A stretch of DNA of 64,000 nt from the NCBI GenBank assembly GCA_964017185.1, contig OZ024876.1, forward strand, positions 14,323,726-14,387,725. The letters are read 5' to 3'. The notes below the pieces were generated by a model that ran no database searches, was not told the DNA's origin, and saw only the letters and a program-made list of their open reading frames with translations. The number at the start of each line of letters is the position of its first letter. The first letter of the stretch is position 1. Origin of the DNA: Rugalucina vietnamica. Taxonomy: Eukaryota > Mollusca > Bivalvia > Lucinida > Lucinidae. Below, piece by piece: positions 30,101 through 45,100 of the stretch. The translations under genes were made by a program, and so were the position numbers.

Positions 30101-33100
30101 TTTAGCCATCAATGCTCCATGCCAAGTTTCGTTGAAATCGGTCCACAGGTTCTGGAGAAGAAGATTTTTGAATGGATATTACCATATATGAGCATGGTGG
30201 CCATCTTGGTCATGTGACCTGGAATATTTATATACACATTGGTTTCCCCTTCCTATAGATGCTTCACATAAAATTTGGCTTTGATTGGCCAAGCAGTTTC
30301 AGAGAAGATGTTTGAATATCATAGTAATATACATGTATATTGCCCCGGGGTGGGGGCAGATGAGCCCCTGGGGTGCAATTATTTTCAGAATCATTGATAT
30401 TCAGTCCTACTGCCCATTTTCTGCAAAATTTTCCCTTTAAATGACATTTTAACAGTTTTCTCCATTCAAATGCACTGGCGACTTAAGTTGACCTTGCCAT
30501 AAAATAGGTCAAGGTCATCACAGGGTCATGATTTATAAAAACATTGTAGTGCTTGAGCAATTAATGCTTCATGCCAAGTTTCGTTGAAATTGGTCCACTG
30601 GTTCTTGAGAAGATTTTTGAAAGGTTTTTACCATATATGGGCATGGCGGCCATCTTGGTCATGTAACCTGGATTTCTTATATACACATTGGTTCCCCTTT
30701 CCTATAGATGCTTCATATAAAATTTGGCTTTGGTTGGCCAAGCGGTCAGAGAAGAAGAGCTTTGAAAATGGTGGACGACGGATGGATGACAAGGACCGAC
30801 GGACGCCGGGTGCTTGCCTATCCTATAAGCTCACCTGTGAGCCTTCGGCTCAGGTGAGCTAAAAATCACTGTTTATTGCAATTGCACAGGCTTGTTTTGG
30901 TCAAGTGTGCTACAACACAACTCACCTAGAACCAGTGTAGGCCAGTTCTCCAGACGAGCACAGAGACCCTTGAAAAATATCTGGTGTAAAAACAACAGTG
31001 TCTCACTGAAAATTAAAGTGATACAAATTTAGCTTCACACATATAACAAAGTAATTTAGAGAAATATATGGGCAGGATAGGAATTTATTCAAATTTGAGT
31101 GTGTATTTTATATGGAATGCATTAAGGCATTATGCATTTCACATTCAATTTACACAACAAAACGGAAAAAAATTGTGTGAACTGAGTGATTTCCCTTTTT
31201 TATTCATCAGCTCAGCAATAGGTCCATTAAAATGCCTTACAGAAACAATCTGTCACTGAAAAAAATGCAAAGCTGATCAGCGCCTTTGTTTTAGCTACAT
31301 GGATAGTACACTTCCTCTTCTTCCTAAATCCGAACTTTCAAGCTTCCAGCCTGCTTCTGTGCTTGAACAGCCTGATTTGTGTCGGACCTGATCGGAAATC
31401 ACATTGAAACAGCTCATTTTAAAACCATAGTAAAATCATCGAAAGGTAATGTTTTTAATTCAGTTTTACACCCCTTTCAAGATTATTTCAGCTCATATGA
31501 GACGGGCCAATCAGTAGGTGGGCAAAAACGGGAGAAACCCGAAACAAACCACCTGGCACACCCGCAAGCAGAACTTGGCTTGTCTCACATGTGGCCAGAG
31601 CGGGGCTCGAACCCACACCAGACACAGCGGTGAGATGATCGAGTGAGTAAGAAACAGTGCTCTTAACCGCAAGGCCACGGGGGCCGCTGAAAGGTAATGT
31701 ACAAGAATATTTGTTAGTATCTCAAATTAAGGTCAGGGTGTTGTAAAAGAAAACGCTATCCAAGAATTAATATTTTATGCATATCGATGCATTAAATGCT
31801 CCCATCTAAATCAGCAAAAATACTGCTACCCTTACCAAATTCATTTTTGATATACAGGCAATCCAAAACTACAAATTTTGCCATTAAAATCATGACTGGG
31901 GATAATGAAAACTTAGTTGGATTTCACACATAGGTACATTTTTCTCCTAAACTCACCAAAGAATTTTTTTAATAAGGACAGCATAGCTCTCCTGACTTGT
32001 GCTTTGCCACTAAATCTATTAAAATCTATGACCCATGACCATGACCTCAAGGTCTCTCAGGTGGGCTTTGATGGTACACCATAAAAATTCAGAACAATAC
32101 ATGTATGTACCAACATGCAAAGTATCAACTTGATCCATCTATATATTCAAAAGATAGAGAGGTATAACAACTTTTAACATAAAATTTTTAAGTCTGTGAC
32201 CTTGACATCAAGGTCGCTCAGGTGGGTCATGATGGTACAGCATAAAACTTAAGAATAATATCTAACAGCAGGCAAACTATCAATTAGATTTATATATCTG
32301 TTCAAGAAATATACACTTCTAAAAGCTTAAACATAAAATTTCAAAGTCTGTGAACTTGAACTCAAGGTCAATCAGGTGAGTCATGATGGAACAGCATAAA
32401 AATTCAGACAAATATCTATCAACACGCAAAGTATCAACTTGATCCATCTTCATGTTTAAAAGATATAGACTTACAAAAATTTAAACCAAAAACTTTAACA
32501 CAAAATTTCTAAGTCCCTGATCTGGACCTCAAGGTCACCCAAATCGGTCTTGCTGGTATAGAATAGAACTTCAGACCAATATCTACCAACATGCAAAGTA
32601 TCAAATTTATCCATCAACATGTTCAAAAGATTAGACTTATATAAACTTTAAAGAAAATTTCAACATTTGAGCAACGCCGACGCTACCTGTACGAAAATGT
32701 ACAGCAATACTTCAACAATACTTTAGCTGTAAAGTAAAGCAAGATTCTTGGCAGGAAATTGTCTTTTTCAAGCTATAATGACAACAATACTACAGCTATA
32801 ATCTTAGGTAAAATATTTAAATTAGCAAGAATCTTGTCAAAAAATATTGCAATAATTCTAGCCAAAATATTGCCAGGATTCTTGCTATGGAAAATTATGG
32901 CCATAATTAATGCTCAAATTATTGCAATATTTTTTTCAAAAAGTATGGCAATATTTTTTCAAAAAGTTTAGCAAAACTTTTTTTTTCAAAAAATATTGCA
33001 ATAATTTGCTCATACATGTATGTGTATATTGATATTCACACAAAGACCTTGACATTTTATTTCAAATTTTCAACACACTTCAGAGCATATAGAAGAAGAC

Positions 33101-36100
33101 ATGTAACAGAACATGAAGCATGCTAATTTAGGGAGATAAGTTTCCAAAGCAACATCTTAGCTAAAGATGATCAGTCTTAGCCAGTTTGTTGAATAAAATT
33201 GGTGCCCAACTTCAAACACTCTAAAATTTAAAATTTGTTTGCCAGTGTAGGTGGGTGGGGTATTATAAACATTAAATCAATATAAAACTTGAAATTGTTA
33301 ATTGAAATTGCTTTTTAAAACATGCATAAAACACACTAACCTTTATATATCCATTTCATGCAAAATGTTGTTAACTTTTTCTTCAAATTATAGAAAATTT
33401 AAGCTTATTTAACTTGGAGCACATTTCTTCAGTCCTTAGATTTAAACAGCATGTGTATTTACTGTGTGTTAATCTCAAGTTAACCTCCAAAACTATGATG
33501 CAACAGGAAGTTATTACTCAGCACTTTTTCCTCTGTTTTATGGCAATATTTTCAATGGTAGTTTTTCTCCCAAATTCTTGCTAAACTTTTGTTCAAATTA
33601 TTACAATATTTTTACTCATTTTATTGCAATATATTATTATTGTTGTAATATTGCTATAAAATCAAATTTTAGCAAGAATCTTGTTGACATATTGCAATAG
33701 TATAGCTGTAGTATTGTAGTATTTTTCGTACGGGAAACACCAACGCCGATACCGTGGTGACTGCAATAGCTCTTCCTGTACTTTCTTACAGGCAAGCTAA
33801 AAACTGATATCTTCTGCTTGAACTATTTGCTCAGATGCTGCTCGAAGAAAAGTCCTTGACAACTGTGCTCTTTTCGTGTTATTTGAGGTTATGCTATGAA
33901 GTGTGTTTTTGGTATTTTCTGTGACGTAATGTGATGTTGCTGCATGAACAGGCGTCACACTTTACAGGGTTGCCACTCATTTTTCATTTCAAAATTCCCT
34001 GACTTTTCCATGACATTTCCCTGACTTTTTACAGTTTTCCAGATCATTTTATCGGCCTCTCGGCGCCATTTTTCAGCTCTTTGAAGCCATCTCACCTTCT
34101 ATAAAAGCATAGGTTGCAAGGCTCTTCTCTACCTCTCCCACTTTTAGATTTTTTCCTATGAAGGGAATTTATTTTCACTATTATTATAGTTATCCCCATA
34201 AAAGAATAAAGTATTTAAAGAATTGCTTCAATGGCTTTTCTTCGTTTTCACCCCCCATGCTTCACTTTCTTATGGTAATGTTTGATTTAAAACAGAAAAA
34301 GGTAAGTGAATTTTGGCAGGGGTCTGGGGGCCGCCTAGGCCCCCAGAACCTCTTGGGTTAATAATGCAATCTCCTCTGATGTTGGCCTCTCCTGAGGTCA
34401 TTTATCATCATTTTTTAGCATGCAGCCAAAATGAATTGAGGGATAATTGAAGAAAACAAGTAGGATACAGAAAAGGTAAGTTCACTTTGAAGCTCATGCA
34501 ATGTAAAAAGTAAAAATCAAATACTTCTCAAACAATATGTTTAAAGACTTTAATCAAGAAATTCTGAGAAACTGAATGCCATGTAACTTTAGGGGTAAAA
34601 AAGAGTTGACTTTTTTCAAAATCTATTAAGACATTGATACATTGCCAAAGACAATCACTTTTGAGAAAATTTTGAAATTCCCTGACTTTTTTCCCTGACC
34701 GTGGCAACCCTGTTTTAGTGTGTGACGTATGCAAAATTACAAGGTCTCTTGCTGCAGATATTTTCATTTTCTGTGTTTGGTTGAAAACTTGCCATAGTCT
34801 TAAATGATTAAAAATGTCAAATTTAAAGAAAATTTCAACATTTGAGCAACGCCGACGCTAACACCAACGCCGATACCGTGGTGACTGCAATAGCTCTTCC
34901 TGTACTTTCTTACAGGCAAGCTAAAAACTGATATCTTCTGCTTGAACTATTTGCTCAGATGCTGCTCGAAGAAAAGTCCTTGACAACTGTGCTCTTTTCG
35001 TGTTATTTGAGGTTATGCTATGAAGTGTGTTTTTGGTTTTTTCTGTGACGTAATGTGAAGTTGCTGCGTGAACAGGCGTCACACTTAGTGTGTGACGTAT
35101 GCAAAATTACAATGTCTCTTGAGGCAGATATTTTCATTTTCTGTGTTTGGTTGAAAACTTGCCATAGTCTTAAATGACGAAAAATGTCAAATTTGTACTA
35201 AATGATGTTCAAAAAGAAGTGGTGTAAGAGAATTGACTCTCACTCCGCCGCCGCCGCCGCAAAGCAATGTCGCATGTAAATGCTGCATCATCACTATTTA
35301 CAACTCCCTGACCTTAAGAGCTTAGATCATATGAAGACAAGACTTCAAATTAAAGTCTGAGCCAAAAAGACTGGAATTTTAAGCCCAGGCTCAAACTCAC
35401 ATTACCTGGCCCCGAGGTTATAAAACTTTTTTTCATGCTTAACTCTGCTGAGCATGAAATTTCAACTGCACTTTAATGACAAAATAGACCAAATAAATTC
35501 AGGTTAAGGTCACCAAAAGTGTGTAATTTATCCTGCTGACAAATGTTAAAATGCCAACAATTGTTGGCCTTTTAACATGAGAAGGATAAATTTTAGTCTC
35601 AGCTGAGCTGAGCATGAAAAAAGTTTTATAACCTAAGGCCTGGCTTATATTTACACAACAAGTTTAACCACTATGCCACGCCAAAGAGCAAAATCACTGA
35701 CCTATTCAGGAAAATTGAGTTGACATCTTCATGTGTGATCGGCGGTTTCTTTGAACTAGCTGCCATACGTAGTGGCCGTAGAAAGCATGTGACAAGAGCA
35801 GATAACTGTTGGTTATACTCTTCCTCGCACTCGACCATACTGAACACAATACTATTACGTTTTCTCATACTCTCTGCATGTGGAGATCGGATGTAGAGAT
35901 CAACAATTTGTTTCCATCTTCGTCGACACAGCCAGCCACGGAAGAAACTTTGAACCTACATAACAAATGAGCCTCCTCGTGGGAAAACCAACAATGTGGT
36001 TTCCGAACAGGTCCGACACAAACCGGCCTGTACAAGCACAGAAAAGAGCTAGAAGCTTGAAATTTCGGATTTAAGTAGAAGAGGAATTGTACTATCCGAG

Positions 36101-39100
36101 TAGCGAAAACAAAGGCGCTGATCAGCTTCGCGGTTACCGCGAAGCTGATCTGCGCCTTTGTTTTCGCCTGTGCAGATTGTTGGTTTTCCCATGAGGCGGC
36201 ACAAATATCAACAATATAAAACATTGTTATTTCAAAGAAATCTTAATTACTCTTTCCATATTGCAAAACTTGGCATGAATTCATGTTTTTGTTTTGTTTT
36301 GTGGTTTAGCATGTAGTCAACAAATTCCAGTCATGTTAGGACAGTGCCACAGCTCTCAGGATATTATTTTAATTATCTGTTCAAAACTTTGTTAGCTTGA
36401 TGCTGTTGTTAAGCCCTCAATTTGTTAACTATATATCTACTTCAAAAGCATATACAACATTATTTTTTGTTGGAAAATGTGAGAATCCTTTGTAATGCAC
36501 ATTTTTTCAACAAGAAATAAGAGTATTTGTAATATTGCAATTTGAAAATTTAATTAACAAATCATTTATTTTGAACAACTGGTCCCAGTACTATGGAAAG
36601 TAAACGGCTGTTTTGCTCAAGGATATACAACCCAGTGCCAATGGAATTTTTTATTTTGACATGATGCACTCAGATGAAACAAAGATTAGTAAGATTCCTA
36701 TGAATGAGTTTTAATCCAACTAAGTACTCAATTTGTCTATTTACTCTAGATTGAGGACTTTTAGGTCTATTAAGCATTGTGACTACAGTGTTTAGCGAAC
36801 ATGAAAAGTTTTTCTGTTATTCCTATTTTAAAATACCTGTTACCAAATTGGCTGAAAATAAAAGCTTTTGTGCTCATGCTCTTGCAAAATCTACTTGTAA
36901 GCCTTTAAATGGCAGCCTGGTAAAATCTGAATACTTCTAGTTCAAATAAGTCAAGCACACATAAGTTCAGAAGCTTTTGAAACGCATATAAGCACTGCCA
37001 TACTGTTTTACTGTGATTATGTCCCCCATCATACAAACAAATCAAGTTGAAATATTTCATTCCTGCTACCACTGATTAATCATCCAGTTTTCTCTATAAA
37101 ATAGCACCTCCTGCAGATTGACAAATCATACACAAAATGACTACTATCTAAAAATGGCAGAAATTAGTAACATACAAATAATTATTGCATGTGCAAATGC
37201 TAAAATGTCATTACAAGCATTCTGAAACAGAAATTCATGTGCCATACATATTATGTAAAATTTGCATTCCAAAAGAAGAAAAAAAAATATTAAATAAAGA
37301 CAAATTTCAATCTTGTAATCTATGTCAATAAATAACATTCAAAAAAGGGGGAAATATGCATATCTTAAACTACAATAAATCGAAACAAAAGGATGTCACT
37401 CCAAATAAATTGAGCCGCATCGTGAGAAAACCGGATTTTTGCCTATGCGAAAACAAAGGTGCAGATCAGCTTCGCGGTAACCGCGAAGCCGATCAGCGCC
37501 TTTGTTTTCGCTACACGGATAGTATAATTCCTCTTCTTCTTATATCCGAAATTTCAAGCTTCTAGCCTGCTGCTGTGACTGTACAGGTCAGTTTGTGTCA
37601 GACCTTGTCGGAAACCCCGAAGACCGGTTTTCTCGTGTCGCGGCTCAATTATGAGCTGCTGTGGTAAAAATCTTCAGCACAATGTCATATTTCATAAAGA
37701 TACTAGTTAGCCTGGTGAACTTCCTGTGATTAAAAAACCCCTTCATCTGCACTATGCTACAGCCAATAATATTTGGTATCATCAGGAAAACATGTCCATG
37801 AAATGTATACCCCCTTAAACCCCACTTTTATATAGCAAAACTGGGGAATGCAGGGGTATACCTATTTTTCTTATCTTTGCTCCAAAACATAGATTGTGGG
37901 TACTCGTTAGAACCGCCTCGGTGAGGCGGTTCTAACATGTACCCACAATCTATGTTTTGAAAAATATCAAAACTTTTCAGCTCAAAATTTTCAATATTTT
38001 AACCTCAAAAAATCTCTGTTTATTGCATGGGCAAGTTTTCATAATGTGGTATACTTATTCTATTCCACCTTGGTTTGTCTTTTAAGTGGATATCAAAAAT
38101 CTTCACCCACTCAACTAAACAGATTTGAATTCCCAGAGCAGCTCATATTTCTCCTACTTCACAATCCTATTTCAATGACACACTTATGTAATTTATTGCT
38201 ACTTTTACAGACTAGTCTATAAATTCTCCCATTATTTTTTGCTTTTGCTGTACCCAACAGGCAAAGACTGATCTCAAAACCTCAGATAAATGTCCATGGT
38301 AACCAGTCCTAAGTGCTATTTTTCACCATTAACTGACAACTGCTAAACAACAGTATAAGAATCAGAAATGCTATCAATCATTTAGCTTGTTCCAAAGAAG
38401 AACCAGAGGACCACTGGTCCTGAGATTTGGTCTATGAAAAATAACCATTGACCAAAATGACATTGACCTTGAATACTCGCATAACTTCATTAACTCAGAA
38501 TTGAATTGTCAGTATCTCTTTTGATTTTGCTGTAAAGTAGGTCAAGGTCAACCCAAGGTCATGATTTATGCAAACTAGGATGAGCTACAGTCCCAGATGT
38601 GACAAACTTAGTTTCATTGGAATCAATGTTGTTCCAGAAAAGAAGATTTTTTAAGGTTTTTTGCTACTTATAGCCCTGGTGGCCATCTTGGTCATGTGAC
38701 CTGGACTTAACACCAACATTGTTTCCCTCTTCCAAAAGAGGCTCCAGATAAAATGTGGCTTTGAGTGGCAAAGTGGTTTCTGAGAAAATTAAGCTTTAAT
38801 GTTAATACGTAAATGACCATTGATATAACCTTGACCTTAAAAACTCACATAGCTTTATGAACTGAAATAAGTTGTGTGTATCTACCAACTTTCAGGTCAC
38901 ATGCTACAAAACTGACTGAAAAATCCAATGTTTACGTTTTTAACCATTGAAAAGAATATATGACCAAATTTGGTCTTGCCATAAAATAGGTCAAAGTCAA
39001 CCAAAGGTCATGATTTATTCAAACTATGATGGCCTGGAGTCCCCGAATCTACATACCAAGTTACTTTTAAGTCAGTCAATGGGTTCTTGAGAAGATTTTT

Positions 39101-42100
39101 AAGGTTTGTTTTTTCTTTGCAATTTATAGCCCTGGTGGCTATTTTGGTCATGTGACCTGGACCGTTACTTTCATAAGAAATTTGATTCCCGCTTCCAAAG
39201 GATGCCCCACATGAAGGTTGGTTTTGATCGGCCCAGTGGTTTCAGAGGAAAAGATGTTTGAACATTGTGGATAACAACAACAATGGATGCCAGAGCATGG
39301 GTATACTATAAGCTCACATGTGACCGGACCTGTAGTAATATGCAAATTTTCTGTAAGATATGGGTTTGAAGGTTGCCCAAATTACATAGGTGCATCTGCT
39401 GATGTGGAATTATACAGAAGACTAGACAAGAGGAGTAAATGATGATAACTAAACAATATTTTTTCTTGATTCTTCATAAAATATATGCACCCATAACAGA
39501 TTTTTATAACAACAGGAAGCCATGTCCATGGAAAGTATACTCCCTTAAACCCCAATTTTATACAGTAAAACTGTGGTTTACAGGGGTATACCTACTTTCC
39601 TTATTTTTGATCCAATACATAGAATGTGGGCTCTCGTTAGAACCGCGTCACCGAGGCGGTTCTAACATGTATCCACAATCAGTGTTTTGAGAAAAAAATA
39701 TTAAAAATATCAAATTTTTCCCATTGAAATTTTGAATGCTTACTGCTGAAAAAATTCTCTGATATTGCATGGGCTTGTATTCGTAATGAGAAATAGAGCA
39801 AAATTATCTCTTAACTATCATCAATTATCTCCAACTACTCCTTTTATCTTGTCCTCTAGGAATACCTGTCACAGCTAGTAAAGGGAGGTAATATGAAGCA
39901 AAAAGAAAACTCCTGAAATCATGAGAAACAAGAAAGTCAAGAAATGAAATATTTGAGACCCATCATGAGAAAACCAACAATGTGGTTTTTAAACAGGTCT
40001 AGAACACACCCAGCTGTACATGCACAGAAGATGGCCAGAGGCTGGAAATTTAGGATTTAGAAAGTAGAGGAATTGTACTATCCGTGTATTGAAAACAAAG
40101 GCACTGATCAGCTTTGCAGTTACTGCGAAGCTGATCTGTGCCTTTGTTTTCGCACATGCAAAATGTTGGTTTTCTCATGACGTGGCTCATTTGTACATTA
40201 AAGTGCTGTTCCTAGCTACTTTTTACTAGATATCATCCCAGATAAAAACTGTTGCACAAATTGTGTGTCTTTACATGGGAGACAGGCATCTACTTCACCA
40301 CTGTCTATGTTTTTGCTTTATATAATGTAATGCTTTAGGTCGGGACAGACAATTACCCTAACCAACCTGTTTTAGTGTAAGTCCTATAGGCAAGATCAAA
40401 AGACCTGCAGAGGGCCATTGGTCCTGAGCACACTCATCTGAAGCCTGATCTAGGAGCATTTAGTCATCATGAAATGACCTTGACCTTGAATACTCACACA
40501 CCTTTATTGACTTCATAAGTTGTCTGCATCTAGCAACTTTCAGGTCTCGGGCTGCAATAGTTTTCAAATTATCCATTGTTTTGGTCTTCTCCCATGTAAA
40601 AGCCTATGTTTCTAAAATTGACCTTGCCGTAAAATAGGTCAAGGTCATTCCAGGGTCATCATTTGAGCAAACTATGATGGGCTGGAGTCCCCAATGCTAC
40701 ATACTAAGTTTCATGTAAATCAGCCCACCGGTTCTGGAGAAGATTTTTGAAGGATTTTTATCATGTTAGGGCATTGTGGCCATCTTGTGATCTAGAAACG
40801 GCAAACAAAACTAATTTCCCCCATGCCAAGGAGGCTCCACATAAAATATAACTTTGATATAGGACCAGCGGCAACCGAGAAGACAAAGTTCTTAATTTCA
40901 ATATTTAAATGACCTTGGGTCAAGGTCAAGAAATGAACTCGACCTTAATTAATTACAAACCTTCACTGACTCCATCTGTTGTCTGCATCTAGCAACATTT
41001 AGGTCTAAGGCTTCAATAGTTTCCAAGCTATCCATTGTTTTTGCCTTTTTTCATGCAAAGGCCTATGTTTCCAAAATTGACCTTGTCATAAAATAGGTCA
41101 AGGACATCCCAGGGTCATCACTTGATCAAACTGATGGGCTGGAGTCCCTGATACTCCACACCAAGTTTCATGGAAATCTGCCCACGGGTTCTGGAGAAGA
41201 TTTTTGAAGGGTTTTTAACATATATGGGCGTTGAGGCAATCTTGGTCATATGACCAGGATATAGCGAACAAAATTTCAATGCACTTCCTAGGGAGGCTCC
41301 ACATAACTTGAAAAGCCAAGCTGTTTCAGAGATCTTGACATTGCGACTTAACTTTGATATTTCAATGACCTGGGGTCAAGGTCAAGAAATGACTTTGACC
41401 TGAATTAATTATATACCTTTATTGACTCCATTAGTTGTCTGCATCTAGCAACTTTCAAGCCTCAGGCTGCAATAATTTCCAAAATATCCCTTGTTTTCGC
41501 CTTATCCCATGTAAAAGCCTATGTTTCCAAAATTGACCTTGCCGCAAAATCGGTGAAGGTAATCCCAAGGTCACCATTTGATCAATCTATGATGGGCTGG
41601 AGTCCCCAATGCTACATACCAAGTTTCGTGGAAATAGGCTAACTGGTTCTGGCTTTTTACCATATATGAGCATGGGGGCCAGCTTAGTCATGTGACCAAG
41701 ATATCGCAAACAAAATGAACCGCCGCAGTAACTGCAAAGCTGATCAGCGCCTTTGTTTTCGCTACACAGATAGTACAATTCCTCTACTTTCTAAATCCAA
41801 AATTTCCAGCCTCTATCCATCTTCTGTGACTGTACAGCCCGGTTTGTGTCAGACCTGGTCAGAACCCAAATTGTTGGTTTTCTCACGCACAGGCTCAAAT
41901 TTCAATGCCACTATCCATGGAGGCTCAAAATGAAATTTCAACTTGATCGGCCTAGCCATTTCAGAGAAAAATATCACTGAAATTGTGGAAGACGATGGAC
42001 GGACGACGGATTGACGACGGTGCATGGCCATCCTATGAGCTCACATTTGGCTCAGGTGAGCTAAAAAAAAATCATAACGAAATCTTCATGAAAGACAATA

Positions 42101-45100
42101 ACCTGCTACATGAGTTGTAGTTTCTTGACAGTTTGGTTGTACGATTTTAGTTGGCACTCTGCTAATACATGTAGTTACATTCCTGTTAACCGAGATGACT
42201 CTTGGTCTGGCCCAGCTGCGACACAAGCTTTCGAGATTTCGGACCACGTACGGCACAAATCCTCCTGTACAGACATAAAAACTTTGGGTTTTCAAAACAA
42301 AGGCATTTACTGTGCAGCTGAGATTATGTATATATGCATTTCATACAGTTAAAACCCTGAAGTCTAAACAAATACCTTAATAACTATATACATGTATTCA
42401 TAATGAAAGGAAGATAACAATAACAACATAACAGTTATTCTCCCTTATTAGCATGGAAACAAATTTAATGGTACCTCCTTCGAAAGTCTATTAACATTAA
42501 AATGTAAATTCTATGAGAAATTTTCCACAATTTGATAGAAGCCCAATATATTTGTTGACCGTTGTTAAGTGTCACATTGGATGATGTGCATACAAGTATG
42601 TCATGTGTTCCACATGCTGCACCTTACAACCCCTATCCAGTATACAATATACAGATTTTACCTCAGTTGTGAAAACTGAAAATTTTCTGTCTAAAAATTT
42701 TGATGTCTTTTTTTTTCACTCAAAACATAGATTGTGGGTACACATGAGAACCATCCAGGGTTAACTTAGTCTACATGTATATTAATTACTAGAAAATGTG
42801 TTTATGAAACACTATGCACCCAACTGGTAAGCCACTTTCAAGATGTAAAAATGTCCAAAAAATGACTAAGTTCAAATTGTAAAAAAAAGTGACAAAAATT
42901 AATCTGAGGAGTATATCCCAACCACATGCATATCTTCAAAGCATGGTCACAATGTCTGCAAAGTTTCAAAAGTATCGGTATTAAATTGTAGGAGGAGTTG
43001 CGCACACAAGGTACCCTCTATCCATCCACTAAAATGACCAAAAAAATGACTAAGTTAAAATTGTGAAAAAAATGACAAAAAATAATCCAAGGATTATATC
43101 CTAACCACATGCATATCTTCAGACCATGCCCATAATACATGTAAAGTTTTAAATGAATTGGCATAAAACTGTAGGAGGAGTTGCGCACACAAGGTACCCA
43201 CTGCCCATTCACTTTCATTGTCAAAATGCTCGAAAAATGGCTAAGTTCAAATTGCGAAAAAAGTGACAAAAATTAATCTGAGGATTATATCCAAACCACA
43301 TGCATATCTTCAAAGCACGGTCACAACATCTGCAAAGTTTCAAGAGAATCTGAATAAAACTGTAGGAGGAGTTGCGCACGCAAGTTATCCACTATTAATT
43401 CACTTTATCAAGAATTAAAAAGGGAAATAACTCTCACAGAATTGGCCCCTAGCCCCTTGAATTTACCTGAAAGAAAAAATATGGGTCCTCTTAATTTTCA
43501 TATACAAACTACATACCAAATTTCAAGATCCTAGCTCTAACAGTTCCTGACCAAGTGCTCATGCATCACAGACAGACAGACAGACTGACTGACTGACTGA
43601 CTGACTGACTGACTGCACGGACAGACCCAAACCAATATGCCCCCTCAACTTCTTCGAAGTTGGGGGCATAATAAAAGTGGTGTTCAAGGGGGTATACATT
43701 ACATAGACATATTATGGCTGATGCAGAATCATATAATGTAGGCTATAAACAAAGTTTAAACACTTCTTGCATTAAGAGAACAGGCCCATGCACATATAGA
43801 ATTTTCTGAAGCTGTAAAAATGGAAAATTTTCAGTAGAAAAAAATTGATATTTTTCATATTTTTGCCCAACACATAGATTGTGGGTACACCTTAGAGAGG
43901 CAGTTCTAATGAGTACCCACAATCTATGTTTCGGAACTAAAATAAGAAAAATAAGTATACCCCTGCAAACCCCAGTTTTACTATATAAAAAAAGGGTTTA
44001 TGGGGGTAGTTATTTCACAGACATGTTTTCCTGATGGCAACATCAGTTTTGTTTCATAATATCTCGTAACTGAAACATACAGTTTACAGAAGGCGGAATA
44101 TCAGGTACCATGAAACTTGTTTCCTAGCAGTGATTCTAGTTTCAGATAAGAAATAAAGTGATACACAGGCACACAGAAAATGGTGAGGTTAGACATTATA
44201 TCCCTATGCAAAGACACACAAGAAAGGGTCAGTGTACGTGGTCTTACTTTCAATACAACTGCCTGCTCATCGGTGACCTCCTAAAATCAAAGGTAAAATC
44301 ATACCAAATTGTCAACATTCAGACAATTAACAATCTGTAAAAAGATTATCCTAAACATGCTGTTCCTGGGGCAAATTAGCATCACTTAGTGTGCACTGTT
44401 TTTCACAAACACCTGACAAATGAGCCTGTGCGTGAGAAAACCAACAATTTGGGTTCCGACCAGGTCCGACACAAACTGGGCTGTACAGTCACAGAAGCAG
44501 ACTAGAAGCTTGAAATTTTGGATACAAGTAGAGGAGGAATTGTACTATCCGTGTAGCGAAAACGAAGACGCTGATCAGCTTCGCAGTTACTGCGAAGCTG
44601 GTCTGCGCCTTTGTTTTCCCCTATGCAGATTGTTGGTTTTCCCATGCAGCAGCTCAAATCTGCTTTTTGTATCAGCAAGAGAGAATGAATAGCAGTAGAA
44701 ATATTTCATGACCAAATTCTTCATAACAGAATCATGCCTGATGTGGGTACCCTTCATTCAGGCAAATACTTACCTGTCCGCACTCAAAAAGCTAAGTTAT
44801 TCCATATCTGCTATAACATTATAATATTGTAAATGTTTAAATAAATATAATTTGTATAGAAATAATCAAAGTTTGAAGAAACGAAATAATGGAGAAAAAA
44901 ATGGCCAGTATTAAAAACTCCAGCGTAAAAAGGGAAAAAATAAGCACATGAAGGTATAAAAGGTAATATTACTATGAAATGAGCCTTTGCGTGAGAAAAC
45001 CAACAATTTGGGCTTCCGACCAGGTCTGACACAAACAAGCCTGTACTGTCACACATTGCAAGCAGGCTAGAAGCTTGAAATTTTGGATTTAAGTAGAAGA

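Larger units (their letters stand above)
32641..35202. repeat. Tandem duplication, first copy swollen by two insertions
   Basis: The segment from TTTAAAGAAAATTTCAACAT to ...GACGAAAAATGTCAAA is present twice. Copy 1 is 32641-34822 (interrupted at 32687-33735 and 33966-34712). Copy 2 is 34823-35202 and is uninterrupted. The copies differ by only a few bases, e.g. GGTATTTTCTGTG versus GGTTTTTTCTGTG. It includes the PL-F tail and about 270 bp of its right flank. Confidence 0.85.

Noticed and set aside
31550-31688. A functional tRNA gene
   Set aside because: Box A and box B are present, but the stem regions do not form a cloverleaf and the unit continues into a SINE body.
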